Shown: positions 43,987 to 55,202, counted from the stretch's first letter. The stretch is DNA of 61,794 bases from Paulinella micropora (GCA_009731375.1 BJOX01000066.1:157231-219024); one strand, 5' to 3'. Program-made: numbers and translations. Notes: a model not told the origin generated them from the sequence alone.

Positions 43987-45087
43987 CTACCTTTTTAGTT
44001 GTGACTGTTGTGTGTCCGGCGTTGCTATCGTCCGTTCCTTTCTTTCTCGTTTCCCTCTCACTATGTTAGCTGTCGTGATCCTGTCACTCTGCTCCCACGT
44101 GAGGCCCTTGTTTGGCGCTTCTTCTTTCCTATATCTCCTGCTTGGGTGACTAGCTGAAGGGTCCTGCGCACTAAGCGATTCGACGGGTGTTACCCCGTCG
44201 TCCTGATCAACAACTTGGCTCTCGTTACATTCAATGGGAAGACTGGAATTTGAACCAGTGTCGTCCTCAACTCCATGTTTTTCCTCACGCTCTAAGACAT
44301 CTGACTCCCCCTGAACTTTATGTTCCGGTTCTGTCTCCGTTTGCTCAAGCTGCTCTGCATTGCTTCTCTCCCCCTCAGATTCGTCGTCCCGTTGTACTCC
44401 TCTGGGTGGGTGTGCATCTTTTCCAACTACATGGGGGTTGAAACGCACGTTACGTACGTTCGAAATGACTTTTCGGCCATCCCAAACCCTGTAAAGCTCT
44501 TTGAACACATCGTATCCCAAGAGCATTACACGTTTTCCCCTATAGCCCTTTGCCAACTTGCTTGCCGACATACATTACTCCCATACATCCTATTGGTTTC
44601 AGTTGCCGAATGCTCCTGGTGCTGAAACTCTCCAAATAAATTGTAATGGTTTCCACCATTCGATTACTTCCACGGGGGCAACGAATTCGTTGTCACACGT
44701 GACAAGTTTGTCATTCCTACCGGTCTGTCGTTCAAACCACGCTACTGCCTGCTTAAGACACTCTACGAACTCGTTCTTGTGTCTCAAGTAAAAGTCCAAG
44801 ATATAACCAGAAAAATCGTCTGTAACACAAAACTTGTAGTACTTGCCATTGATGGACATTACTGCCCATGGTCCGGCTGTATCTACTTGCAAAATCTCAC
44901 TCGCATAACTAGCTCTCCTAATCCTATTCTTCTTAAATCTGGGCAATTCTTTAGCCTTACCCATCATACAAGCTTCACAATTTATTATACATCTAACTAG
45001 ATCCTCATTTCCGATAACTTTGCGGCCCAGTGCCTTGCCTAATGCATAGGTCTTCTTTATAGTCTTATGCCCGCTGCATTGATGCAT
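43987..45087 (-). pseudogene. Copia integrase
   Basis: 45087-44599 carries a GAG-pre-integrase/zinc part (HQCSGHKTIKKTYALG...CIINCEACMMGKAK) and a core with LQVDTAGPW, VTDDFSGYI and LVTCDNEFV, the first two Asp positions of the DDE triad. 44571-43987 carries KGYRGKRVMLLGYDVFKELY, the conserved strand after the Copia integrase core, then an acidic Ser-rich linker. A frame break separates the parts. Integrase would insert the cDNA; its position before RT defines Copia order. Confidence 0.8.
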
Positions 45088-45211
45088 TGACGTAAATGTC
45101 TACAGGCTTCTTATTTGCACTCTTCTCAGGATACATAGCATATAACACACATCCCTTAAACTTTTGCTACTGCATTCTTATTCTCTCTCTCCTTGGGGGT
45201 TTCCTCCCCAT

Positions 45212-45658
45212 TTACCCCGCCTTTGATTTCTTTACCTTGATCTTGGGCTCAAATCGTCTGTTTATGTCAAGAGGTTCATCATATTCCGTGTCCCACCGGT
45301 ACAGCATTCCCGGCGTCATTCTCCCCCTGACAATCACGTCACTCTCTTTCACTCGTATGGGGTGCTTTAGAATAAGCAACTGACCGTTCTGGTGAATAAC
45401 AGATCTGTGGTAAAAGTGATCCATGCTGCCAGTTGAAACTATGTTCACAGGCACCCTTGGGTCGTACAACATTTCTTTCTTTACCATCACGGGTTTTCCT
45501 GTCCCATCTGCACGGGTCAATCTTGCTTCTCCCTTCTGGTTCACTACACTTTCTCCGTTTCCAGTGATCTGACTGACTGGGGCAATATCAGATAGGTTGC
45601 TTAAGACAGACGTCGTGCAAGCTATGTCTCGTGACAATCCACTGTCCTGCACTATCAT
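45212..45658 (-). pseudogene. Copia aspartic protease
   Basis: The frame opens MIVQDSGLSRDIACTTSVLS; D-S-G is the aspartic protease triad. MLYDPRVPVNIVSTGSM, VIHQNGQLLILKHP and MTPGMLYRWDT resemble the protease C-terminal and pre-integrase region. The enzyme would process the Gag-Pol polyprotein. Confidence 0.7.
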
Positions 45659-45809
45659 CCTTTCTTGCTTTTTCCCTTACCTTCTGCTACCATCAGGTTG
45701 TGCTGATATCTTCCGTGTTCTCATTTTCTTTCTCTTTCTCTTTCTTGCTCAGCTCTCTTTCCTCTCTTTCCTTCGCTTCGTTCTCAGCTCTCTCTTCGCT
45801 GTATCGCTC

Positions 45810-47060
45810 CTAATACATCCAGTCGTATTCCTCCCTTGCTTCTCTGTAATCCCTGTATGGAATTGGAAGGGATCTCTCTATTCTAATCTCTTCAGAACAC
45901 CTAGAGTTCTCTGTGTTTCCGGGATCTTCATCTTCTTCTTCTGACGCTCCGTCTAATTCTCTTCTCTTCACATCAAATGCTGCCTTCTTCCTAGCTGCTG
46001 TCTTTGGTATAAAGAACAAGTATCCGTCTTCTGAGCGTAATTTGCGTAAATACGCACTCAAAGATCCCTCTGCCACTACCTTGTTGTGAATCTGGACTAA
46101 GCGAGGCATAGATTCCATTAACTGCTCTGCAAAAGCGTTTTTGTGGTTGCATGCTAGGTCTATGATACCATAATCCACTACGGATAGCATTTCCGTGTAG
46201 AACTCACTGTACCTGCCGTTTGGCTCGTAACATAACCCATCTTTAACAGTTAGGTCTTTCAATCCATTCGACATCACAAACAACAAACGCTGTAATTCCG
46301 TCTTATGGGGTCTCGGCTGTCCTTCACTGTATCTCATCTGACAATCCCAAATCGCTCTTTCTTTCTTCATCGACTCTTGTGATGCAGCTTTCAATCGTGC
46401 TTCTCTCACTGACTCCCTTGCTATGGGTGTTGTACCCGCAGCATGCGACAAAAACACGTCATTTATCGCCCAAAACATGTCTGTCAGTAGGTTGTCTGTC
46501 TCAGCTATCCTCACTCCATTCTCTCTCTTCACCTTCACTACATCACCTGTCTCTTAATCCATGATGCACGTCTGCAGTGACTCAGCCAGCCTTCTTAATA
46601 TGTCCTCAAAGCTAATCACTTTGCCACTGTGCCCCCTCTTTTACTGCTCCCCTCCGTAGTTGTGCTTTGTTAACGAGTGGAGTTGGGCAAGTTGTGCTGT
46701 GGAGTGGGTGTTGTTTGTGTCTCCTGTCTTTCCTCGTCTACTCTATCTACTGGGGACGGACCTTTTGAGGGTTGCGATGGAGGCCATACCTTACCTTCTG
46801 CTCTTGTCCCCTGTCGCACAGACACTACACTTGCAGCTTTGATTTCTGCCTTAACCTCCCCGGCCCGCGCTTGAACATCTGCCATATCAGCACAGTCAGC
46901 CATTAATTTTTCTTTTCGCGGGTTTTCCGGCTTGATGACTGACTCGGGTTTTTGAACGGGAATTACCTTATCCTTTTGTCCGGGTATTGCCGAGTCTTTT
47001 TGCGAAAGTTGCTGTGCTCTCGCCCCCTTGCCTCCCTCTCTCTCTTCTTCTTCTTCATTT
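45810..47060 (-). pseudogene. Copia polyprotein region upstream of protease
   Basis: From about 47060 a minus-strand frame reads KEKLMADCADMADVQARAGE, a Pro/Gln-rich stretch, stops near 46670, and after an in-frame TAA (about 46555) resumes RENGVRIAETDNLLTDMFWA to 45810. It is mostly helical and ends acidic (ASEEEDEDPGN). I infer a Gag-like or spacer domain. No zinc knuckle was seen here; that motif lies at 48310-48365. Confidence 0.45.
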
Positions 47061-47069
47061 TTATTGAGA

Positions 47070-47330
47070 GAACAATTTTACAATTGGACTCAGGGAACGT
47101 CCACGTGAAAAGTATAGCTAGTAAGTTATACCTTTATCTAAGGTGGAAACCTAGTTATTCAGTACTAGTTGAGCGTATTAAGGAAGATATCGATATTAAA
47201 TTAGTATTCAGCTGCTCAGTATTAATATTATATTATAGTTATTAAAATTAATATTTCTGTTTAGATATATTGTGCGGTGATATTAATATTATGTTGTTAT
47301 GTTATGTATATATGTTATTGTAAAGGTGTA
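47070..47330. other. AT-rich non-coding block inside Copia
   Basis: TTAATATTA-rich, no frame. Its presence between two coding parts suggests an insertion or an internal promoter. Confidence 0.4.
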
Positions 47331-47958
47331 GTCGTTTATGTGCGGCGGCCCCCCCCTCTCTTTTCTTTTCCCTAGAAGAAGTGAAAGAGAGAGAGAGAGA
47401 GTCTCTCTCTCTCTCTCTCTTCATTCTCTTCATCATCTCTTCACTTGGGTACTCGTTGGTGGGGGGTGGGCGGCATGATGGGGGTTGTTCCAGATCTATT
47501 TCTGGGAATTGTGGGTCCTGCTTGTAGTGATAACCACATAGACTGGCATACTGCAACCTCTTGCTCATACTGCCTGCCTTACCTATACTCCGGATCCCAC
47601 TTTCATCATACTTCACACCACACCGCTTCCCCTTAGAGTTCTTCCCTACACATTGGATTGTGCTTCGTTTGGAATTGGGTGTTTGTTTGGTGGGTGTGAT
47701 TGTCTGTGGTGTCTTGTGTTTGTGTGTCTCTTTGGTTTGAAGGAGAGATTGAGGTGTCGGTTTCGGTTTCGACGGTTTCTCTTTATTGGAGGGTTGCGAG
47801 GAAGTTTCATGCCCGAGACTCTCGTGCTGTGGAGGGGGTCGGTTGGGAGGGGTTGTTGACGATGGGTTGAGGTGTTGGTCACTAGTGAGAGTGGGTGGTG
47901 AGGGGTTGGATGGGGGAATGCCTCCGAGCGAGTAGCGAGTCTGGGAGCTGCTCGACAT
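47330..47958 (-). CDS. Accessory ORF in the Copia element with Cys/His cluster
   Basis: Pro/Ser/Thr/Lys-rich N-terminus followed by CVGKNSKGKRCGVKYDE and LCGYHYKQDPQ, a C-x7-C...C-x2-H arrangement seen in small zinc-binding proteins. It ends in (CT)n-derived Arg/Glu/Ser repeats. Pol of ordinary Copia elements has no such module. It lies next to a poly-C gap at 48002, so the 5' context is uncertain. Function unknown. Confidence 0.45.
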
Positions 47959-47960
47959 TC

Positions 47961-48001
<41 letters not shown>

Positions 48002-48239
48002 NNNNNNNNNNCTCCTCTGTTTCACTATCCTCCCCTTCCGTTTTCTCACCTCCTTTTTGGGCTGTGTTGCCCTCTTCTTGTTCCTCCTCTGCCTCCATGA
48101 CAATCAGTTCATAGTCTTCTTCTTCTGAACGGTCGTCTTCTTCTGTGACGTTTTCCTCCTCTTCTCCTTCGTTTCCTTCACCCTTTTCACCTTTTATAAG
48201 AGTCACCCCTTTATCCTTTTCTTACAAAACTTACTACCT

Positions 48240-48806
48240 TTGCTTTGTGTTTCTCTCTTGGGAGGGGCGGTGTTGTGGGGTTTCTGGGTTCGACGGGAGC
48301 TATTAGACTTAGCGAGCTTAGGGCAAAAGCGTTTAGTATGTCCAGTTTGATTGCAGCTATATCAAACTGCAGTGAGCCACCATTCCTTTCGTTCTGTCAC
48401 TGCCCAATCATGCCTGCCCCCGTGTTCACCTTTCTGTCTGTACTTGCTCTTCCCACTCTTCCTTCCCTCTTCTTTTTCCTCTCCTGCTAGCAATAAAGCT
48501 GCTCCTTCTCCATCTGCTCTATTACTATGCTTTCCTTTCTCATACTTCTTCTGCCTGTTGGTTGCCTCCCAAAGCACGTAAACCTCTCTAGCTGCCTCAA
48601 CTATGTCGTTGTGCTTGGGTCGTACGGCTGGTGCCATACGATAGTGATCAGCAAAGTATTTAGCACCATAGGCTGGGTGCGTACTTAGCTTCTCAAGCAA
48701 CCGGTTTGTTGATTCGTCCTCTTAAAACTTCTCTCCTCTTAGCTTTTCTAGCCATTCTTTCTTCAGTAGGTACCTGGTGAGCCAGGCGTCTACGTCNNNN
48801 NNNNNN

Positions 48807-48862
<56 letters not shown>

Positions 48863-49440
48863 CTTTTCTTCCAGATATCTCGCTGCTCAGGAAATTTGAC
48901 AAGTCCGTATTTTCTTTTGACAATGCCGACTTTATCGAACGGATCTTGAGCATTACGGCTTCTGAGATATGCGACGACTTTATAGTTAAAGAAAGCAGTA
49001 GTTATGAGTAGCTGAAATAATTTACACCGCTGCAAATATTTTTGCTCTCTTGTGTACGCTCTCTTAGTCACACTGCGTATGCTTTTCGCTGCTCTCATTG
49101 TGACTGTCTCGCTCTTCTGTTCACTTTTTCCTCCCAAGCTACCTTCTGCTCATTACTCCACTTCGCATACTCTTTCGGCTTCTCTAGTGTTTTCTTCTTT
49201 GGGTCTTGTCGTCTTGTGCGTGATGATGTTGATGAGGATGCGTTTTCTTTGTTTTCTTCCTCACTCTCTTCACTCACATCTGGTGAATCTTCTTCAGTAG
49301 GTTCTCTTGGTTCATCTGCTTCCTCTGCTCCTCTCATACGACTCAAATCCTATCCGTATTTCTTTTTAGCAGCAATCTCAGAAATGCGTCTTTCACCAAT
49401 ATTATCTCCGAGAATTGTACTAATACCGTAATCATATTCC
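48240..49440 (-). pseudogene. Copia Gag with zinc knuckle interrupted by TGA
   Basis: Read right to left: an acidic Ser-rich segment (EEDSPDVSEESEEENKENAS), a helical capsid-like part (KRAYTREQKYLQRCKLFQLL, LVKFPEQRDIWKK), a (CT)n tract with gap 48797-48806, KYFADHYRMAPAVRPKHNDI, then ERKEWWLTAV-stop-YSCNQTGHTKRFCPK. The TGA at 48364-48362 occupies exactly the first cysteine of a C-X2-C-X4-H-X4-C knuckle. Another in-frame stop is at about 48723. An acidic stretch follows to 48020. Confidence 0.65.
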
Positions 49441-49564
49441 TCTAGCTGATAGTAAAATCCTTGAAATGTTCTGTGACACCGTCATAGACGGGTGCGTGAG
49501 ATAAGAATTGTTTCCAGTTCGTGTATTGCTGTGATGAACCACTATCCCAACGGCTCATGACAGA

Positions 49565-49851
49565 TGATTAGGTATAAACCGGTCACTCACGGACCTTACC
49601 CTACCTTTCACTTGCGGTTTGCCGGGAGACTTCGTTAAAAGCCAGGTTGCTCACAACCACTTTAATCCGAAGACATAAACGCAGAACTGAACTGCAAGAG
49701 AGCTAACTAATCTAAGTGCGTAACTAACGTGCACAAGTGACTTGAATTATCCATTACCGTTACTCCCAATTATGATTTAGTTAAAAATATTACCGCGCAT
49801 AGAAATCAATCATAATTACGACTTAAATTGTAACTCGAAGTTACCTGTCTA
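49565..49851 (-). repeat. Copia 5' LTR (right)
   Basis: 287 bp, plus-strand ends TGATTA...TGTCTA, matching the left LTR with scattered differences and a deletion of about 50 bp after GTAACTAAC. ACGA at 49852-49855 repeats ACGA at 41102-41105, a candidate target-site duplication. Confidence 0.85.
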
Positions 49852-49855
49852 ACGA

Positions 49856-50290
49856 CTGATAATCAGTACAACCCGAGCCTCACAGCAAACGGCACCATGA
49901 TCATCCAACACGTTATTGACTTATACAGGGCTCTGGCAGCCATGAGAGATACACTTTTAGACGAAGCGTGGCAGATCAACCACCACAAGTATCCAGCCTT
50001 ACTGAATAGTTTGTTTAGACAAGGATCAGCAACCAGCTCTCACCTTCCCATACTCAGTGAAAGCAGACAAACAACTTGCCACGGACACACGTTAGCTAAA
50101 CTCGGCAGGGTTGATAGCCTTGGTTTCTGAGCTACAGGCTTGGAACATCGTCTCAGCACAAACTTGGGGAATGCGGTCGCCGTATGGGACCGAACCCTAT
50201 CTGAAACCAAAAGCTGGAAACAACACCTTCTCCCCTCAGGAGACAACACATCGCAAGCTGCCTGGCTAAATCTTACTAACTACGCAAATA
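49856..50290 (+). pseudogene. Decayed coding sequence, 3' part, split by the Copia insertion
   Basis: Continues the frame of 40745-41105: DNQYNPSLTANGTMIIQHVI, DLYRALAAMRDTLLDEAWQI, then a TGA near 50128 and further coding character (LEHRLSTNLGNAVAVWDRTL). Helical, no domain recognised. Confidence 0.5.
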
Positions 50291-51190
50291 CTATACAGTA
50301 ATCCAAGCTTTATGGGAAAAGTCAGCTGTATTACTGTGGGCTCGGACATTCAAGTGGCAAAACATTCAAACTTTGATATAATCTTTTTCAATAAATATTT
50401 GAGAATCAATATGGAAATGCAGCCCACACAGTTGGAAAGCTCGTGTACTAAGCTTTCCAATGCTGACTGCTATCAACCTGCCCACAGAATACATAGTGGA
50501 ATTGAATGTCGTCCGGCTTGTCGTTACTTGACTCTTATTCTTGGTCTGCCCCTCTCCAGTTGAGTGACGACTAAGTGTCAGAGTAGCTGTTCCGGTTACA
50601 CTTCAGATTTGTCGTATAACTTAGATTGATGGAGAACGATGAGATCAAAGTTGGATAGTTTGCCACTTGAATGTACAGAGAAATAAATACCAAAAGGGCT
50701 GACAGGCTCAGGAGAAAGTTAATTTTTGAAAAGCGATTATTACTTATTAATACAAATATCCTTAATAAAGAAGTGCTGAATCTGACTTAAACTACTTCGT
50801 TCTCAGCCTCTGCTTCTGGTTGTTGTTGCATGTGGAGTGACTCCTTTGAAAGCGCTAGTCAAGGGCTTTCGAATGTTCCATTAGCACAGTGAAGTGCAGT
50901 GGGCCAAGCATTGGCTAAGAACGACGCGTATTAACATGAACTTATGGTTGCTTGTGCTCGAACTACTAACTAGGAACTTACCTGATATCTATTACATGAT
51001 TAATACATCATTGCTACAACGTATATTAAAACATTACTACGTACACATACAATACGTGCGTATTCTATGCTAAAAGCTTGGTTTTGGTATGTAAAACCTG
51101 CCAGCAAGGATAATAACTGAATGTGATGGACATTAGAATACATCTTGATAGATCGTTGTAAATTATTATAAAACTAGGTGGTCGGTGCGG
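50291..51190. other. No recognised feature
   Basis: AT-rich unique sequence. GTTGGAAAGCTCGTGTACTAAGCTTTCCAA near 50440 could form a weak stem. No exon or repeat identified. Confidence 0.5.
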
Positions 51191-51204
51191 CATAATAATT
51201 TTCT

Positions 51205-51400
51205 CGGCACAGTGCGCTTCGCGCCTCGCATGACGCTTTGCGTCACTTTTTTGGCCACTGGTGCCTCCAAAGCTTTCGTTCGGTGCGCTTCGCGCCTCCC
51301 CGTGACGCTTTGCGTCACTTGTTTTGGCCATTGGTGCCACCAACCTTTTCGTTCGGTGTGCTTCGCGCATTGCCGTGACGCTTGCGTCACTTTTATGCCC
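51205..51400. repeat. Three tandem hairpin-rich repeats (about 75-85 bp)
   Basis: Each unit holds GTGCGCTTCGCGC and (G)TGACGCTTTGCGTCAC, two perfect short inverted repeats with 3-nt loops, separated by TTTTGGCCAYTGGTGCC. The units differ by a few substitutions and small indels. Confidence 0.85.
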
Positions 51401-51489
51401 CAATTTGCGGTGGACAGGAAGAAAATTGGATACTCGACCGTTTTCTTCAGTGGATGGGGATGAAACTTTTTTGCCGTGATCGCCCGTTT

Positions 51490-51548
51490 ATAGGGTACTA
51501 AAAGATGATAGATAGATAGATCGTTGTAAATTATTACTCAAAAAGATT

Positions 51549-51604
<56 letters not shown>

Positions 51605-51625
51605 GTAGGTAGGTAGATAGGTAGG

Positions 51626-51679
<54 letters not shown>

Positions 51680-52011
51680 TGTTTAGTCTAGGAGCGTCGC
51701 ATAGCCAAATGGTCATAAGCGCCCTACCAGGAGGCATCCTCGGCTCAGGCCTGCCTTCGCCTTCCTGGCTCCCTCATAACCAATGGCCAGCGGAGGGATC
51801 CACCCACCAAGCACGAAGTGCAGGGTGAGTACCTTTTATGGGCGAGCTCAAAGGAAAAAACACGCAACGCCACAGCTACCCAATGGTGCAGCCTTGCGAG
51901 GTAGCCGACGGGCATGTGGTGCAGTTTGCTCTAGGAGGGTTCGTCTTCATCTCCAAGGTCCCGCCCCCTCGACCAACTTTTCTTACATCGAAGGGAGGGG
52001 CGCCCGACAGG

Positions 52012-52096
<85 letters not shown>

Positions 52097-52171
52097 GTAG
52101 GTAGATAGATAGATAGATAGATAGACAGATAGGTAGATGGACAGATAGATGGGCAGATGGATGGACAGATG

Positions 52172-52222
<51 letters not shown>

Positions 52223-52225
52223 GAG
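51490..52225. repeat. (GATA)n tracts around a roughly 330-bp unique island
   Basis: GATA arrays at 51548-51679 and 52013-52221 flank 51680-52012. The island starts with an A-box-like CATAGCCAAATGG but lacks a clear B box, so a tRNA-type SINE is possible but unproven. Confidence 0.6.
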
Positions 52226-52239
52226 ATATCGCAAAAGGA

Positions 52240-53265
52240 ATCTAGTCCTTGCGAAGGAACGCAGTTTCACATCAAACAGCAATTTGTGTACTGTGCACGT
52301 GTCCGGGATGGGAATCACGGGTAGACTGGTCTGGAAAAAAGAGGAGGTAGGTCGTTGAAGAAAAAGGCAATCTAGGAATGGAGAGTGGGGAGGATAAGGA
52401 AGAAGAGAAAGAAAAGGAAGCCGTTAGTCCAAGTGTTTTGAGCACCGTAAGCTTGCGCAAGCTACAATGATGACATTGTATAAGGCCTAAACCCCCGAAG
52501 GGACCTAGCCCGGGCTATGCAACACTGGACGGCTATGACGGAATGCAGTCACCGATGCGGATTAAAGGAAGATTAGTCCAATTTTTGACTGCACAGGAGC
52601 GATAAATCGCAAAAGAGCAACCAGCTACGCAGGACGATAGCTTGAAGCAAAGGGATTTGGATTGGGGATGGGAAAAAAACCCAAGGCGCGTAAACATCGA
52701 TGAACAGAGAACGATACCATGCCGCGAGCCCCGCATTCGATTCGAAGGTGGCAGGTCCATCCATATGAGATTTAAGCCCACTGTATCGGCTGGTCTTGTA
52801 GGCTCGTGCGTCAAGGATGTTTTCCTCGACCGGGCACGTGAGCTCGATCAGTATACACTTCTTGGCAGACAATGACCAGACAACAATATCGGGGCGGAGG
52901 TCAGTGACACAGATGTGGACAGGAAAGGCTTGCTCAGAACCAGTGTACTGGGTTTGGAGCTGCCAATCGTTTGCGGTGTCAAGCAGGGATGGACGATGTA
53001 ATGACTGCCCCTTAGGCTTCTGCTCGCCCTCTTTTACAAGCATAGACTTTGATTCATTTTGGTCTGTAGGGGAGCGTTTGTTATGGCTCTCGATGTGAGT
53101 TTGAAGGGGAGCTTCAATAGTGCAGAGCACAGAGTCGTGACGCCAGGTATAACGGCCTTGTTTGAGGGCAACGGCATCCCGAGAGGATGTGACATAAATG
53201 TGCTTGACCAGAACAGAGAGCACACTTGTTGTTGGGAATGATTCCCCACAGACGTATAAGGGGTA
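52240..53265 (-). mobile_element. Non-LTR retrotransposon fragment with CCHC and restriction-like endonuclease domain
   Basis: On the minus strand IIPNNKCALCSGQAHLCHIL-SGC gives C-X2-C-X7-H-X4-C, the zinc knuckle of R2-type non-LTR elements. After a one-base frame change at about 53183 the frame continues ALKQGRYTWRHDSVL, then LRPDIVVWSLSAKKCILIEL-TCPVEENILDARAYKTSRY. P-D, E-L-T and K are the PD-(D/E)xK catalytic pattern of restriction-like endonucleases that nick the insertion site. The reverse transcriptase is missing, so the copy is 5' truncated. About 330 bp of 3' flank shows no further domain. Confidence 0.75.
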
Positions 53266-53266
53266 A

Positions 53267-53660
53267 TAGATAGATAGATGAAATATCGACTAATGTCAGA
53301 AAAAAGGAGCTTCTGATTTCGTCAACCAGGAAGTCTGTGGGTAAAGTATTAACCCGATGCCCAGCTAAGCCGTGATGTTTGCACGGAAGGGACTGATACA
53401 GGCAATACCAAAGCTCCCTAGTACCAGGCGGGGCCAGGGCTCGTTCCATAAAGCGCCCCTTGCAGAACGAGCTCCCACCTCCATTACAGAGGGCCCAGTA
53501 AGCAGATGGAGTTTCGAGACTGTTCGACAGTCTAGTATAAACCGACAGAGCACTGTGGGTTTTATTCCGGGCTCAACAAGCGAGGAAGGGCACCCTGAGG
53601 GAACAGGATTGTGCTTCCCGTCGCTATTTCGGCATGTGACTTATAGGCGTATGGCTAGGC
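53267..53660 (-). mobile_element. GATA-tailed retroelement fragment family, copy B
   Basis: About 97 percent identical by eye to 56097-56490, and related to 22890-23308. It abuts the endonuclease fragment through a short GATA tract. On the minus strand an open frame ([20 protein letters not shown]) is shared with copy C. Confidence 0.65.
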
Positions 53661-53666
53661 ACACAT

Positions 53667-53721
<55 letters not shown>

Positions 53722-53726
53722 GATAA

Positions 53727-53774
<48 letters not shown>

Positions 53775-53848
53775 GCAAGATAGGCAAGATAGGCAATATC
53801 AAATTAGAGAAGGCTTTTTCGGAGGGGCACGAGCAGGGGCGAGGCCAC

Positions 53849-53927
<79 letters not shown>

Positions 53928-54019
53928 ATGGATGAATATTATAGTAGAGAGGGATGAGTATATTATTTCAGAGGTCGTTTTGGATGAGGGAATTTGATAT
54001 TCGTATATTGCCTATCTGC

Positions 54020-54086
<67 letters not shown>

Positions 54087-54281
54087 CGCTTGCGCCACAG
54101 AAGCAGGGGCGGGGCTACAGATAGATAGATAGACAAGATACGATAATAAGACTATACGTGAATATTATATTAGAGAGGGATGAGTGTTATGCTTCAGAGG
54201 TTTGTTTGGAGGTGCACGGACCACGCGCCAGGAAATAGATAGATAGATAGATAGATAGGTAGATAGATAGATAGATAGATG

Positions 54282-54320
<39 letters not shown>

Positions 54321-54321
54321 G

Positions 54322-54357
<36 letters not shown>

Positions 54358-54358
54358 T

Positions 54359-54392
<34 letters not shown>

Positions 54393-54413
54393 GGATAGAT
54401 GGATGGATGGATG

Positions 54414-54472
<59 letters not shown>

Positions 54473-54473
54473 G

Positions 54474-54506
<33 letters not shown>

Positions 54507-54920
54507 GTAGATAGATAGGCAAGATAATATAATATATGAATATCAAATCAGAGAAGGCTGTTTCGGAGGGGCACCAGCAGGGGCGAGGCCACTAGATAGA
54601 TAGATAGATAGACAAGATAAGACAATAGATACTAGAGATGGTTGAGTGTGATTTTTCAGAGGGTCGTTTTGGAGGCATCACTCATAGAAGCGACAGTGTC
54701 TGCCTGTCTGTCTGTCTGTCTGTGTGTCTGTATGTCTGTCGGTCTGTCTGTCTGGGCACGAGCAGGGGCAGGGCCACGGGCAGAGAATGATAAGATAGAT
54801 AGGTGAATAGAGAATGATAAGATGAGATCCTTCGGCAAGATAGATAGGTAAACACGGCAAGATAGATAGGTAAATAGAGGTCCGAATAAGACAAGATAAG
54901 ATACTACATAAATATTAGAG
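53667..54920. repeat. (GATA)n/(CTAT)n arrays with recurring GC-rich islands
   Basis: GATA arrays are interrupted at about 53795-53852, 54090-54118, 54185-54237, 54550-54596, 54650-54690 and 54745-54775. The islands share words such as AGAAGGC, GTTTCGGAGGGGCACGAGCA and GGGGCGAGGCCAC. A CTAT block (54003-54085) is in opposite orientation. Confidence 0.9.
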
Positions 54921-54923
54921 TTG

Positions 54924-55045
54924 TACTACACTACCCAGATTTTCGGGTTTCTGGTGCCACTTTTTCTGGGTTTGCCTCCTGAAACGCACAGCCTGTGGTT
55001 TGCCACTTGTTAACCCAGAGCCCGGGAAATCTGGGAGGATTAGAA
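54924..55045. mobile_element. Short inverted-repeat element (MITE-like), copy 1
   Basis: Ends ACTACCCAGATTTTCGGGTT and AACCCAGAGCCCGGGAAATCTGGGAGG are imperfect inverted repeats; no coding capacity. Related to the neighbouring copy in terminal words. Confidence 0.6.
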
Positions 55046-55065
55046 TGATCCTTACTAACTAAGGC

Positions 55066-55202
55066 GCGTTCCACACCACCCAGATTTCCCGGTTTCTGGG
55101 GTCAATTTCTGGGTTAAGTGGCGCCACAGGCCAGGCTTTTCAGGGAAGCAAACCCAGAAAATTGACCCAGAAACCGGGAACTCTGGGTGGTGTAGAATGC
55201 GT
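55066..55202. mobile_element. Short inverted-repeat element (MITE-like), copy 2
   Basis: About 137 bp with long terminal inverted repeats: CACACCACCCAGATTTCCCG...AATTTCTGGGTT on the left and AACCCAGAAAATTGACCC...CTGGGTGGTGTAG on the right. The outer bases (GCGTTC / GAATGC) are also near-complementary. Non-coding. Confidence 0.75.

Noticed and set aside
10461-48364. Alternative genetic code with TGA as sense
   Set aside because: TGA, TAG and TAA all interrupt mobile-element frames here, and the ePHD-PWWP-ankyrin exons contain no in-frame TGA, so decay is the simpler explanation.
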